Shown here: in pieces, positions 25,423-34,338 of the stretch | Layout of the letters: each line of letters starts with the position of its first letter | Numbering within the stretch: position 1 is the first letter of the stretch | NCBI GenBank assembly: GCA_004173515.1 | Contig: SECN01000018.1 | Coordinates: forward strand, 1 to 47,959 | DNA length: 47,959 nucleotides | Direction: 5' to 3' | From: Myxococcaceae bacterium | Lineage (GTDB): Bacteria; Myxococcota; Myxococcia; Myxococcales; Myxococcaceae | Made by a program: the position numbers and the translations under genes | Notes under the pieces: generated by a model | Seen by the model: only the letters and a program-made list of their open reading frames with translations | Told to the model about the DNA's origin: nothing | The model's database searches: none

Positions 25423-26253
25423 ATGATTGGTTTCAAGGTCCTGGCGCGTGGTGCGTGGATGGCGGCGCTGGGCTTCATGGTGACGGCCTGTGGTCCCGAA
25501 CTGGCGGAGGCGCCGGCCGCCCCCGAGGCGCAGGAAGTGCTGGAGACGTCCCAGGGGGCGCTGACGCAGTCGGGTCAGATCTCCTCGCCGGGCGCCCGGT
25601 ATACGCACTCCTACTCGACTGTCGGCGGCAAGTGCAGGTTCCAGACGACCGCGGGAACGCTGACGGACACGTACCTGTCGCTCTATGGCCCGAGCAGCAC
25701 CACGACGCTCATCGCCGAGGACAACGACAGTGGCGTGGGGGCTGCTTCCTACATCCAGGCCTACCTGCATCCGGGCACCTATTACGCGACGGTCCGGGGC
25801 AACACCTCCACCCAGACCGGCACCTATCAGATCGCCATGGACTGCTACCCCGCGGTCCGCTACCGGCTTCACACCGAGGATTACGGGTGGGAGAAGTGGG
25901 TGCTGGACGGTGTGATATCTGGCACCCGGGGACTGGAGCTTCGCGCGGAGGCGATGGAGTTGTACCTGCTCAGCATGCCGGGCGTGTCCATCCACTACAC
26001 GGTGCACCTGGGCGGCGTGGGGTGGACGGGTGAGTACGCCAACGGCGCCACGGCCGGAACGACGGGCCAGAGCCGTCAGATGGAAGCGGTCCGCATCTGG
26101 CTGTCAGGGGCTCCCGCCGGCTGCCAGGTCAACTACAGCGCCCACGTCGAAGGCATTGGCTGGCAGGGCACGCGCTCGGGTGGGGCCATCGCTGGAACGA
26201 CGGGCGGTGGACGCCGCCTGGAAGCCCTCAAGGTCTGGCTGTCCGGCTGCTAG
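25423..26253 (+). CDS. Lipoprotein with PPC-like domain and ChW repeats
   Basis: The 276-residue protein starts with a lipoprotein signal (FMVTACG lipobox). Residues about 48-140 form a PPC/bacterial pre-peptidase C-terminal-like beta-sandwich (YLHPGTYYATVRG, TGTYQIAMDC). The rest holds three ChW-type repeats (clostridial hydrophobic with conserved W): one degenerate with YGWEKWVLDG, and two clear ones with VHLGGVGWTGEYANG and AHVEGIGWQGTRSGG, each followed by AGTTGxxRxxEAxxxWL. ChW repeats are surface-adhesion modules best known in clostridia. Start at 25423 has GTGGAG upstream. Likely outer-membrane surface protein; ligand unknown. Confidence 0.75.
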   Translation: MIGFKVLARGAWMAALGFMVTACGPELAEAPAAPEAQEVLETSQGALTQSGQISSPGARYTHSYSTVGGKCRFQTTAGTLTDTYLSLYGPSSTTTLIAEDNDSGVGAASYIQAYLHPGTYYATVRGNTSTQTGTYQIAMDCYPAVRYRLHTEDYGWEKWVLDGVISGTRGLELRAEAMELYLLSMPGVSIHYTVHLGGVGWTGEYANGATAGTTGQSRQMEAVRIWLSGAPAGCQVNYSAHVEGIGWQGTRSGGAIAGTTGGGRRLEALKVWLSGC

Positions 26254-26286
26254 TCACCGCGCAGGAACAGGGGGGAGCCCTTTCGT

Positions 26287-26955
26287 TCAAGGGGCTCCAG
26301 CCTTCCGCTTCGGCTCGCGCTTCACGCCGGGGGCGCTGGGGTCCTTGGGCAGGTGCCGCAATCCCATCCACCCGAGCGCCGCGACATGGCGGGCCACGTT
26401 CTCCGTGGAGAACGCCTTGCCCTCCGCGGCCCACCAGTGGCCCACCTGGGTCACCATGCCGACGAGCGCGTTGGCGTAGATGGGCGCGACCTTGGAGGAA
26501 TAACCCGCGCGCTCGAACTCGCTGCGGAAGACGTCCCCCACGCGCTGCGCCAGGTCGTCGATGACGCGCGTCAGACCTCGCCGCGCCACCGCCGTGGGCG
26601 AATCTCGCGTCAGCACCGCGAAGCCCGCCGGCTCCTCCTTCACGTAGCCCATGAACGCCAGCACGGCCTCCTCGAAGCGCTCCCGGGGCGTCCCCTGCGA
26701 GATGCGCTGCGACACGCGCGCCACCAGGTCGTCCATCTCCCGGTCCACGATGGCCGCGTACAGCCCCTCCTTCGCGCCGAAGTGCTCGTAGACGATGGGC
26801 TTGGAAACGCCCGCCTGCTGGGCGACCTCTTCAATCGAAGTGGCCTCGTAGCCCTTCGAGGCGAAGACCGACCGCCCGACCTCCATCAACTGGACCCGAC
26901 GCTCCGCGCCCGTCAGCCGCTGCTTCTTCTTCAAGTTGACCTCGAACCTACCCAC
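26287..26955 (-). CDS. TetR-family transcriptional regulator
   Basis: The 222-residue repressor has an N-terminal TetR HTH (GYEATSIEEVAQQAGVSK, YEHFGAKEGLYAAIV at about 35-70) and a helical ligand domain with FAVLTRDSP and a C-terminal HVAALGWMGLRHL. The tail is basic (VKREPKRKAG). Start is GTG at 26955 preceded by GAGGAGGT; the candidate operator overlaps it. It is divergent from the hemolysin-III-like gene and probably controls it and itself. Confidence 0.85.
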   Translation of the reverse strand: MGRFEVNLKKKQRLTGAERRVQLMEVGRSVFASKGYEATSIEEVAQQAGVSKPIVYEHFGAKEGLYAAIVDREMDDLVARVSQRISQGTPRERFEEAVLAFMGYVKEEPAGFAVLTRDSPTAVARRGLTRVIDDLAQRVGDVFRSEFERAGYSSKVAPIYANALVGMVTQVGHWWAAEGKAFSTENVARHVAALGWMGLRHLPKDPSAPGVKREPKRKAGAP

Positions 26956-26962
26956 ACGTAAC
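26947..26962. promoter_or_regulatory. Second, imperfect TetR operator candidate
   Basis: CCTAC-N6-GTAAC, an imperfect copy of the palindrome at 26977-26992 and exactly 30 bp from it. It overlaps the GTG start codon of tetR, so binding would block the gene itself. Confidence 0.4.
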
Positions 26963-26976
26963 TTACCTCCTCGAAA

Positions 26977-26992
26977 CCTACCATTCCGTAGG
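26977..26992. promoter_or_regulatory. TetR operator candidate (perfect inverted repeat)
   Basis: CCTAC-N6-GTAGG is a perfect inverted repeat in the 110-bp space between tetR and the divergent membrane protein gene. With the copy at 26947-26962 it forms a pair spaced 30 bp (about three helical turns), suitable for two repressor dimers on the same DNA face. Confidence 0.5.
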
Positions 26993-27065
26993 GAAGACGA
27001 GGAGTCGTCACCGTCATGAAGTGCTTCGTCTTCCAGGATGATATCGCGGCCCGCGAGGTGTGTTC

Positions 27066-27722
27066 ATGACCACGGCGGTCCTGGCGTCGGAGAAGCCGAA
27101 GCTGCGGGGCGTGCTGCACCAGTGGGCGGCGGCGTTCGCGGTGGGGGCGGGGGTGGTGTTGGTGGCGCTGGCGCCCACGCCGCGCACCGCGCTGGCTTCA
27201 GCGCTGTATTCGTTGAGCCTGGTGGGTTTGTTCACCATCAGCGCGACCTACCACCGGGTGAACTGGGCCCCCAGGGGGCGTGCGTGGATGCGGCGAATGG
27301 ACCACGCGGCCATCTTCCTGCTCATCGCGGGCACGTACACCCCGGTCGCGATGCTGGGGTTGCCGGAGGAGTTGGGCAACCGGCTGATGCTCTACATCTA
27401 TGTCGGGGCCCTTGTCGGCATCCTGCAATCGCTCTTCTGGGTGGGCGCGCCGAAGTTCATCACGGCGGCGCTGGCGGTCGCGGTGGGGTGGATCATGATG
27501 CCGTACTTTGGTGAGGTCTTCCGCGCGCTGGGCGCGGGTGGCGGCGGGCTCATCATCGCCGGTGGCATCGCGTACACGACGGGCGCGCTGGCGTATGCCT
27601 TCAAGCGTCCCAACCCCATCCCCGGCGTCTTCGGCTACCACGAGGTCTTCCATGCGCTGACCATCGTGGGCGCGGGCTTCCACTTCGTGCTGGTGCTCCA
27701 GATGGTGCGCGCGGCGGGGTAG
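27066..27722 (+). CDS. Hemolysin III / PAQR family membrane protein (YqfA-like)
   Basis: The 218-residue protein has seven hydrophobic segments and the metal-site signature of PAQR/hemolysin-III proteins: SATYHRV (helix 2), MDHAAIFLLIAGTYTP and GYHEVFHALTIVGAGFHF near the C-terminus. It is an inner-membrane protein, possibly a zinc hydrolase acting on lipids by analogy with adiponectin-receptor relatives; haemolysis is not established for most members. Start at 27066 follows GAGG; the GTG six bases earlier is an alternative. Divergent from tetR. Confidence 0.85.
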   Translation: MTTAVLASEKPKLRGVLHQWAAAFAVGAGVVLVALAPTPRTALASALYSLSLVGLFTISATYHRVNWAPRGRAWMRRMDHAAIFLLIAGTYTPVAMLGLPEELGNRLMLYIYVGALVGILQSLFWVGAPKFITAALAVAVGWIMMPYFGEVFRALGAGGGGLIIAGGIAYTTGALAYAFKRPNPIPGVFGYHEVFHALTIVGAGFHFVLVLQMVRAAG

Positions 27723-27732
27723 GGCGGTCTCT

Positions 27733-28035
27733 TCAGCGCCGGTGCGGGTCGGCCGGCGGCGCCGAGGCCTCCAGCGCATGGTGCAGCAGCGCCGCCAGCA
27801 GCTCCGCGTGTCCTGAACACCGGACTTTCTGGCACGCCCGGGTCCAGTACTGCGACACGGTCTTGTAGCCAATGCCCAGCTCGCTCGCGATGGCCTTCGT
27901 CGCGAGCCCGCGTGCGGCGAAGAGCACCACCTGCGTCTCGCGCCGGCTGAGCCCGTGCACACGCGCGAAGTCCTCCACCGCGCGCGTCACCGCGACCGGT
28001 GGCGGAACGCCTCCCCTGGCGATGGGCTCCGACAT
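27733..28035 (-). CDS. Stand-alone LuxR-type HTH protein
   Basis: The 100-residue protein is little more than a GerE/LuxR helix-turn-helix: LSRRETQVVLFAARGLATKAIASELGIGYKTVSQYW at about 29-64 (listed in parts: SRRETQVV, KAIASELGI, YKTVSQYW). There is no receiver, PAS or autoinducer domain. An upstream ATG at 28083 would add a basic tail, but GGGGAGG directly before 28035 decides the start. It converges with the hemolysin-III-like gene with a 10-bp gap. Target unknown. Confidence 0.75.
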   Translation of the reverse strand: MSEPIARGGVPPPVAVTRAVEDFARVHGLSRRETQVVLFAARGLATKAIASELGIGYKTVSQYWTRACQKVRCSGHAELLAALLHHALEASAPPADPHRR

Positions 28036-28245
28036 GGTCCTCCCCCCTTGCCGGCGTCGCCGCCGGACAGGTCCTTTTCCCATTCCTTGCCAGGGAACCG
28101 TCGGTCGCTCAATGACTGACAGAAAATGGCTGACGTCGCCCGGTAGGACGCTCCGTTACCTGAAACACGCCTCAAGCAGCGGCACGCGAAAACAATCCTG
28201 CGCAAAAACAATGCCGCCGCGTCTCCAGGCAAGGAGTCGTGCACC

Positions 28246-29640
28246 ATGTCGAAACTCACACAAACCCTGGCCCTGTCGGGCATCACCCTGGCGCTGCTCG
28301 CACCGGGTCCGCTCCTGGCGGCAACCTTCACCGTGACGAACACGGCGGATTCAGGGGCGGGTTCGCTCCGGGCCGCCCTCACGTCCGCGAACGCGGCGGC
28401 CGGCGCGGACACCATCACCTTCAACATCCCGGGGGCCGGCGTCCAGACCCTCGTCGTGCTCTCCGCGTTGCCCACGGTCACCGACACGGTCAACATCGAC
28501 GGGACGACGCAGCCGGGCTACGCGGGCGTTCCGCTCATCGAACTGAATGGCATCGTCTCCGGCAGCTCGGCTTTCCGGTTCGTATCATCGGGCAACACCC
28601 TCCAGGGCCTCACCCTCAACCGGTTCTCCGCGGGTGTGCTCCTGGTGGGCTCTGGAGGCAACACCGTGCAGGGGTGCTACATCGGCACCGACGCCACCGG
28701 TGTCCTCGCCCAGGGCAATGGGGTAGGGATTACCGTCAGCTCATCCAATAACACCCTTGGCGGTGTGACGGCCGGTGCCCGGAATGTCATTTCCGGCAAC
28801 ACGGGGGATGGCATCGTGGTGACCGCCGGGGCGAGCGGCAATCGCATCCTCGGCAACTTCATCGGGACGACCGCGTCGGGCACCACGCCGCTGGGCAACG
28901 CGGATGCGGGCATCCACCTCATCGGCAGTCCGCTGACCGTCGTCGGCGGCGCCGTGGCGGGGGCTGGCAACGTCATCGCAGGCAACGGGTCGCATGGCGT
29001 GTACGTGGAAGGCGGGGCGGGTTTCACGACGGTGTATGGGAACAGCATCGGCACGAACCCCGCGGGGGCGCTGCCGCTGGGCAACGCGGGCAGTGGGGTG
29101 TTCATCGAGAACACGTCGGACACCCGGGTGGGTGGCGTGGCCGCCGGGCAGGTCAACCGCATCGCCTACAACGGGGCGCCCGGGGTCGTCGTGGTCGGGG
29201 CGACGTCGTCGCGCAACACGGTGCGAGGCAACTCCAGCAACCAGAACGTCGGTCGTGGCATCGACCTGGGCAATAACGGCATCACCTCCAACGACCTGTT
29301 CGACCCTGACACGGGGCCCAACACCCTGCAGAACACGCCGGACATCACCGCCGTTCTCAACCTGGTCACCACCACGTTGATCCAGGGGACGATGAGCAGC
29401 ACGCCCTCGTCGACCTTCACGGTGGACCTCTATCGCAGCCCCAGTTGTCTGCCCGCCATCCTGGGCGAGGACGACAAGACGTATCTGGGGACCGCGACGG
29501 CGACGACCAGCTTCCTGGGGCTGGGCACCTATTCGTTCACCGTGCCGTTCGCCCTGCCCGTGCTGTCCGGGGTGACGGCCGTGGCGACGGACGCGCTGGG
29601 CAACAGCTCCGAGGCGAACATCTGCACCACGGTGCTGTGA
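28246..29640 (+). CDS. Secreted right-handed beta-helix protein
   Basis: The 464-residue protein has a signal peptide (LALSGITLALLAPGPLLA), then the start FTVTNTADSGAGSLRAALTSAN, found in CSLREA/choice-of-anchor beta-helix proteins of surfaces. Residues about 95-330 hold repeated parallel-beta-helix turns with recurring VIxGNxGxGIxV, GNxIGTxxxGxxPLGNAxxGI and NxIGG-like units (at least six). The C-terminus (about 360-464) is a beta domain with TFTVDLYRSPSC and a terminal SEANICTTVL. Function unknown; a polysaccharide-binding or adhesive surface protein is plausible. RBS AAGGAG. Confidence 0.75.
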   Translation: MSKLTQTLALSGITLALLAPGPLLAATFTVTNTADSGAGSLRAALTSANAAAGADTITFNIPGAGVQTLVVLSALPTVTDTVNIDGTTQPGYAGVPLIELNGIVSGSSAFRFVSSGNTLQGLTLNRFSAGVLLVGSGGNTVQGCYIGTDATGVLAQGNGVGITVSSSNNTLGGVTAGARNVISGNTGDGIVVTAGASGNRILGNFIGTTASGTTPLGNADAGIHLIGSPLTVVGGAVAGAGNVIAGNGSHGVYVEGGAGFTTVYGNSIGTNPAGALPLGNAGSGVFIENTSDTRVGGVAAGQVNRIAYNGAPGVVVVGATSSRNTVRGNSSNQNVGRGIDLGNNGITSNDLFDPDTGPNTLQNTPDITAVLNLVTTTLIQGTMSSTPSSTFTVDLYRSPSCLPAILGEDDKTYLGTATATTSFLGLGTYSFTVPFALPVLSGVTAVATDALGNSSEANICTTVL

Positions 29641-29758
29641 TGCGGTGAGTCCGGGCGGGTGGACCCGTGGGCGGTCCGCCCGCCTGGGATGAGGCTTGGT
29701 TCCCAGCGGGGCCTTGTGGCTAGAGTCCTGGTTGGGACGGTGACCGCTGCGGGGTTCG

Positions 29759-30277
29759 ATGAATGTCGCTGGAATGAGAGGGTGGTTGGGGTGGCGCGGC
29801 GTGCCGGTCGTGTCGCTGCTGCTTGTGTGGGTGGGACTCGCGCTGCTGCTGCCCTTCCCAAGTGCATACGGGCACCTGTGGAGGCTGGACTACTACTTGG
29901 GGAGCATTGCCGCCGTCTTGATTGCCCTGGCGGCCCTGGGCATGCGCTTCCGGAGAGTGCGTGGCCTGGCGCGCTTCATCGCTGCTGCTTCGGTGGTGTT
30001 CGCGCTGCTCTTCTTCCAGCGGATGCGGGGCGTGAACTACCAGATGCGCTGGTTGTATCGGGTGCATGCGGTCGCCCCCCAGGCCTGTCGGGAAGCAGGC
30101 ACCGTGGGTCCGCGTCACGACGAATCAGTCCAGCGGCGTGCGTTCGAACTGGCGGGTCTGCCTTTTGAGGAAGGGTATTTCCTGTCGTTGGAATGCAAGA
30201 GGAATGGCGCGGAGGTGTGGACCCTCGAGTGGTTCGACAGGGGATGGGTTCTCTCGCCCGAGGGAGAACTCTGGTAG
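29759..30277 (+). CDS. Hypothetical membrane protein
   Basis: Not recognised. The 172-residue product has three hydrophobic helices in the first 85 residues (VPVVSLLLVWVGLALLLPF, YLGSIAAVLIALAAL, FIAAASVVFALLFF) followed by a soluble, charged C-terminal domain of about 85 residues that ends in ECKRNGAEVWTLEWFDRGW. Two Cys lie in that domain (ACREAG and LECKRN). Start ATG 29759 has only a weak GGGG upstream. It converges with hxlR. Confidence 0.5.
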   Translation: MNVAGMRGWLGWRGVPVVSLLLVWVGLALLLPFPSAYGHLWRLDYYLGSIAAVLIALAALGMRFRRVRGLARFIAAASVVFALLFFQRMRGVNYQMRWLYRVHAVAPQACREAGTVGPRHDESVQRRAFELAGLPFEEGYFLSLECKRNGAEVWTLEWFDRGWVLSPEGELW

Positions 30278-30279
30278 CC

Positions 30280-30289
30280 GGGGGGGGGG
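30280..30289 (+). repeat. Homopolymeric tract of ten G
   Basis: Ten consecutive G residues lie in the 14-bp gap between two converging genes. Such tracts can vary in length by slippage or represent a sequencing weak spot. It is 3 bp after the membrane protein's stop, so a length change would not alter either protein. Confidence 0.8.
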
Positions 30290-30291
30290 CG

Positions 30292-30657
30292 TCACCGGGC
30301 CACGGCGGTCAGCGTCCGCTTGCGGCCCTTCTGCCCCAGATACGCCTCACCCCAGTGCTTCAGCGCGAGGATGACCTCGCGCAGCGTCTGGCCCTGCGCG
30401 GTGAGGCTGTACTCCACGCGCGGTGGGACTTCCGCGTAGACCTTCCGGTGCACGAGCCCGCTCGTCTCCAGCTCGCGCAGGTGCTGCGTCAGCATCCGCT
30501 GCGTCACGTCCGGGATGCACTTGCGCAGCTCCCCGAAGCGCAGCGTGCCTTCGAGCAGGTGGTAGAGGATGAGCCCCTTCCACTTGCCTCCAATCAGGTC
30601 CAACGTCGCTGACACGGGGCATCCCGCGGAGCACTCGTAGGTCTTGTGCCGGGCCAT
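30292..30657 (-). CDS. HxlR-family transcriptional regulator
   Basis: The 121-residue winged-helix protein has the HxlR signature: [25 protein letters not shown] at about 13-37 (short parts [19 protein letters not shown]), [24 protein letters not shown] and VEYSLTAQG. Cysteines at 9, 13 and in KCIPD could be redox or quinone sensors as in YodB/HypR relatives. It is divergent from a zinc-free oxidoreductase gene; the 87-bp gap contains TAGTGCGTACTTG (30687-30699), a weak inverted repeat that could be its site. The long frame open upstream on this strand is a shadow of the next genes. Confidence 0.85.
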   Translation of the reverse strand: MARHKTYECSAGCPVSATLDLIGGKWKGLILYHLLEGTLRFGELRKCIPDVTQRMLTQHLRELETSGLVHRKVYAEVPPRVEYSLTAQGQTLREVILALKHWGEAYLGQKGRKRTLTAVAR

Positions 30658-30744
30658 GGTTCCCTTTTCGTGCCTACCGGCCGAAATAGTGCGTACTTGT
30701 CCGCATCCACCTTCAGGACGATGTTGCCACGCAAGGAGAATCCC

Positions 30745-31761
30745 ATGCGAGCCGTTGCCCTCTACAAGTACCTCCCCAGCGATCACCCCGAAGCCCTCGT
30801 CGACGTGGAGCTGTCCACCCCCACGCCCGGACCCGGCGACCTGCTCGTGCGCGTGCACGCGGTGTCCGTCAATCCGGTGGACACCAAGGTGCGTGCCCCC
30901 AAGGAGAAGGTGGAGACCGAGCCCCGTGTGCTCGGCTGGGATGCCGCCGGTGTCGTGGAGGCCGTGGGCGCCGACGTGAAGCGCTTCCGCCCCGGCGACG
31001 AGGTCTACTACGCGGGCTCCATCGCCCGGCCGGGCACCAACTCCGAACTGCACGTCGTGGATGCGCGCATCGTCGGCCGCAAGCCCCGGAGCCTGTCGTT
31101 CGCCCAGGCCGCCGCGCTGCCCCTCACCGCCATCACCGCCTGGGAACTGCTGTTCGAACGGCTCGGCGTCTCCCGTGAGAAGGGCGGAGCGAAGGACGCC
31201 GTGCTCATCGTGGGCGGCGCGGGCGGCGTGGGCTCGCTGGCCACCCAGCTTGCCCGTCAGCTCACGGGCCTCACCGTCATCGCCACCGCGTCGCGTCCGG
31301 AGACCGTGGCGTGGTGCACCGCGCAGGGCGCCCACCACGTGGTGGACCACCGGCAGCCCCTGGCGAAGCAGGTCCTGGCGGTGGTGCCGGAGGGCGTCCG
31401 CTACGTCCTGGCCCTGACCGCGACGGAGCAACACTTCCCGCAGCTCGTGGAGGCGATGGCGCCCTTCGGGCACCTGGGCATCATCGACGACCCCCAGTCT
31501 CCGCTCGATGTGTCCGCGATGAAGCGCAAGAGCCTGGCGCTCCACTGGGAGCTCATGTTCACCCGCTCGCTCTTCAACGCGGATCCGCTCTCCCAGCAGC
31601 GGCTGCTCGACGCCGTGGCGGACCTGGTGGACGCGGGCACCGTCAAGACCACGATGGCGCAGGACTTCGGTCGCATCACCGCCGCCAACCTGCGGCGCGC
31701 GCACGCGGCCGTGGAGACCGGCCGCACCGTGGGGAAGATCGTCCTCAGCGGCTTCCCCTGA
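30745..31761 (+). CDS. Zinc-free MDR oxidoreductase (adh_fam_1/quinone reductase-like)
   Basis: The 338-residue medium-chain dehydrogenase/reductase has the GroES-like N-domain ([26 protein letters not shown]) and the NADPH-binding [18 protein letters not shown] at about 152-170. The catalytic and structural zinc cysteines of alcohol dehydrogenases are missing, which points to a quinone oxidoreductase type (TIGR02817-like). Start at 30745 follows AAGGAG. Pairing with a divergent HxlR regulator suggests induction by quinones or electrophiles. Confidence 0.82.
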   Translation: MRAVALYKYLPSDHPEALVDVELSTPTPGPGDLLVRVHAVSVNPVDTKVRAPKEKVETEPRVLGWDAAGVVEAVGADVKRFRPGDEVYYAGSIARPGTNSELHVVDARIVGRKPRSLSFAQAAALPLTAITAWELLFERLGVSREKGGAKDAVLIVGGAGGVGSLATQLARQLTGLTVIATASRPETVAWCTAQGAHHVVDHRQPLAKQVLAVVPEGVRYVLALTATEQHFPQLVEAMAPFGHLGIIDDPQSPLDVSAMKRKSLALHWELMFTRSLFNADPLSQQRLLDAVADLVDAGTVKTTMAQDFGRITAANLRRAHAAVETGRTVGKIVLSGFP

Positions 31762-31893
31762 GCCACGCGACGCGAGGACCGGTCGGGCGAGCGGCCAGCC
31801 TTGCCTTGGCAACGCCCGCCTGCCCCGTCGCGGGGTGTGGGGGCGGTGCACATCTTCGCCGTGCGGTGACCGGGCCCTGGCGAGGTGTGGACG

Positions 31894-33630
31894 ATGAAGA
31901 AGACGGTGGCGGACCAGTTCGCGGAGACCCTGGCGCTCGCGGGGGTGAAGCGCATCTACGGTGTGGTGGGCGACAGCCTGAACGCCCTCACCGAGGCCCT
32001 GCGCAAGCGCGGTGACATCGAGTGGGTCCACATGCGCAACGAGGAGGCCGCGGCCTTCGCGGCGGGCGCGGAGGCGCACCTGACCGGGCAGCTCGCCGTG
32101 TGCGCCGGAAGCTGCGGCCCCGGCAACCTGCACCTCATCAACGGCCTCTATGACTGTCACCGCAGCCGGGTGCCGGTGCTGGCCATCGCGGCGCAGATTC
32201 CGTCCTCGGAGCTGGGCACCGGCTACTTCCAGGAGACGCATCCGGAGTCGCTCTTCCGCGAGTGCAGCCACTACTGCGAACTGGTCTCCGCGGCCAACCA
32301 GATGCAACGCACGTCGGAGATCGCCATCCGCAACGCCGTGGGCAAGCGGGGCGTGTCCGTGGTGGTGCTCCCCGGCGACGTCGCGCTCCAGAAGGCGGAG
32401 GACGCGCGCGCTCCCACGCCTGAATCCCTGTCGATGTCCCCCTCCCAGGTGACGCCCTCCGCCGAGCAGGTGCAGCGGATGGCCTCGCTGCTCAACAGCG
32501 GGGCGCGCGTGACGCTGCTGTGCGGCGCGGGGTGCGAAGGCGCGGGAGCGCAGGTGGTGGAGCTGGCGCGCAAGCTCCAGGCCCCCGTCGTCTCCGCGCT
32601 CCGGGGCAAGGAGTTCGTGGAGAAGGACAACCCACACTTCGTGGGGCTCACGGGCCTCATCGGCTACGCGTCCGGCTATTGGGCGATGATCGACTGCGAC
32701 GTGCTCCTGATGCTGGGCACGGACTTCCCCTACCGGCAGTTCTATCCGGACGCGGCGGACACCCACATCATCCAGGTGGACCTGCGCGCGGAGAACATCG
32801 GCAAGCGCACGCGGGTGGACCTGGGCGTGGTGGGCAGCGTTGCGGCCACGGTGCAGGCGCTGCTGCCCTCCATCGAGGTGAAGCAGGACACGAAGCACCT
32901 GGAGCGCGCCCTGGCGCACTACCGCAAGACGCGCGAGGAACTGGACGGACTGGGCCGGGGCACGGTGGGGCGCAAACCCATCCATCCGCCGCAGGTGGCC
33001 CGCGCGTTCGACCTCCAGGCGTCCGACAGCGCCATCTTCACCTGTGACGTGGGCCTGCCCACGGTGTGGGCCGCGCGCTACGCGACGATGAAGGGCCAGC
33101 GGCGGCTGGTGGGCTCCTTCAACCACGGCTCCATGGCCAGCGCGCTGGCGCAGGCCATTGGCGCGCAGAAGGCCTTCCCGGACCGGCAGGTCGTCTGCTT
33201 CTCCGGCGACGGCGGCTTCACGATGTTGATGGGCGACTTCATCAGCCTCGTGCAGTTGGAGCTGCCCATCAAGGTCGTGGTGTTCAACAACAGCTCGCTG
33301 GGCTTCGTGGCGATGGAGCAGCAGGTGGGCGGCATGCTTGATGTGGGCACCTCCCTGCGCAATCCCGACTTCGCGAAGCTGGCGGAGGCCGTGGGCATCA
33401 AGGGCCTGCGCGTGGAGGACCCGGGGGATGTGGATGCGGCCGTGCAACAGGCGCTCGCGACGCCGGGCCCGGTGCTGGTGGACGCCGTGGTCAGCAAGGC
33501 GGAGCTGGTGATGCCGCCGAGGATCACCGCCTCCATGGCCGCGGGCTTCACCCTCTTCGGTGTGAAGGCCCTGCTCAACGGCCGCACCACGGAGGTGCTG
33601 GAGCTGGCGCGCACCAACCTCTGGAGGTGA
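31894..33630 (+). CDS. poxB: Pyruvate dehydrogenase (quinone) / pyruvate oxidase-like, PoxB type
   Basis: The 578-residue ThDP enzyme has the activating Glu in [14 protein letters not shown], the central FAD/TPP-binding domain and the ThDP-Mg motif [10 protein letters not shown] ... FNNSS at about 435-465. Length and order match E. coli PoxB (pyruvate to acetate plus CO2, electrons to quinone). The C-terminal stretch ([17 protein letters not shown]) could be the membrane-binding part. Start ATG 31894 follows GAGG; a GTG at 31885 is possible. Acetolactate synthase is the less likely alternative. Confidence 0.82.
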   Translation: MKKTVADQFAETLALAGVKRIYGVVGDSLNALTEALRKRGDIEWVHMRNEEAAAFAAGAEAHLTGQLAVCAGSCGPGNLHLINGLYDCHRSRVPVLAIAAQIPSSELGTGYFQETHPESLFRECSHYCELVSAANQMQRTSEIAIRNAVGKRGVSVVVLPGDVALQKAEDARAPTPESLSMSPSQVTPSAEQVQRMASLLNSGARVTLLCGAGCEGAGAQVVELARKLQAPVVSALRGKEFVEKDNPHFVGLTGLIGYASGYWAMIDCDVLLMLGTDFPYRQFYPDAADTHIIQVDLRAENIGKRTRVDLGVVGSVAATVQALLPSIEVKQDTKHLERALAHYRKTREELDGLGRGTVGRKPIHPPQVARAFDLQASDSAIFTCDVGLPTVWAARYATMKGQRRLVGSFNHGSMASALAQAIGAQKAFPDRQVVCFSGDGGFTMLMGDFISLVQLELPIKVVVFNNSSLGFVAMEQQVGGMLDVGTSLRNPDFAKLAEAVGIKGLRVEDPGDVDAAVQQALATPGPVLVDAVVSKAELVMPPRITASMAAGFTLFGVKALLNGRTTEVLELARTNLWR

Positions 33631-33646
33631 GGCCCTGGGGGAAAAG

Positions 33647-33663
33647 CCCTGGGGTTTCCAGGG
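33647..33663 (+). terminator. Hairpin after poxB
   Basis: CCCTGG - GGTTT - CCAGGG forms a 6-bp GC stem 16 bp after the poxB stop. There is no T tract, so it is at best a weak intrinsic terminator or a 3'-end stabiliser. Confidence 0.35.
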
Positions 33664-33787
33664 GTTGGGTGCTTCGGCGTCGGGGGGCGGAAAAAAGAAT
33701 CAGGGCCGCGAATCCATTCGCCCGGTGGTTGCCTCTTATCGTGCGAAGGGGATTTTCCCCGCGCCGCACGAGGTCCGAAGAAGCGCC

Positions 33788-34306
33788 ATGGATTCGCCCA
33801 CCGCCCCCAACGCGATGCTGCTCGCGGCCCATGCCGGGGACCGCGACGCGATGGTCCAGCTGCTCCAGGTCTACCGCCCGAACCTCCGGCGCTACGCGCA
33901 GCAGCGCTGCCTCATCAGCGACGTGGACGACGCGGTCCAGGAAGCGCTGCTGGTGATGGCGCGCCACCTGGGCGCGGTGCGCAAGCTGGCGTCGTTCTCC
34001 GGTTGGATGTTCAAGGTGGTGCAGCGCGAGTGCCGCCGGCTGGGCCGCGTGGCCTTCAAGCAGGACCCTTACGAGGAGGCGCTCGTCGACCAGTGGATGG
34101 CCGCGCACACGCCGGACTCGCTGCGGCTGGACCTGGCGTCGGCGCTGGAGTCGCTGCCCCCGCACTACGTGCAGGTCGTGTTGCTGCGTGACTTCGAAGA
34201 GCTGTCCATCCGCGAGATTGGCGAGCGCCTGGAGCTGGATGTGCCCGCGGTGAAGAGCCGCCTGCACCGCGCCCGCGTGATGATTCGCGAATACCTGCTG
34301 GCCTGA
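33788..34306 (+). CDS. ECF-type sigma factor
   Basis: The 172-residue protein has region 2 (YAQQRCLISDVDDAVQEALLVMAR, with DVDDAVQE) and region 4 (SALESLPPHYVQVVLLRDFE, SIREIGERLELDVPAVKSRLHRAR) of ECF sigma factors, and no extra C-terminal domain. No anti-sigma factor is encoded next to it: the following genes are a small membrane protein and DoxX. The membrane protein could act as an anti-sigma factor but shows no zinc HXXXCXXC motif. Start at 33788 has GAAGAAG upstream. Confidence 0.82.
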   Translation: MDSPTAPNAMLLAAHAGDRDAMVQLLQVYRPNLRRYAQQRCLISDVDDAVQEALLVMARHLGAVRKLASFSGWMFKVVQRECRRLGRVAFKQDPYEEALVDQWMAAHTPDSLRLDLASALESLPPHYVQVVLLRDFEELSIREIGERLELDVPAVKSRLHRARVMIREYLLA

Positions 34307-34338
34307 TTTCCCACCCCCTTGCTGTCCGGAGTCCTCCC

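Noticed and set aside
30658..33447. A continuous minus-strand frame of more than 900 codons upstream of hxlR
   Set aside because: It is His/Arg/Gly-rich, antisense to the oxidoreductase and poxB genes, and typical of GC-rich shadow frames.
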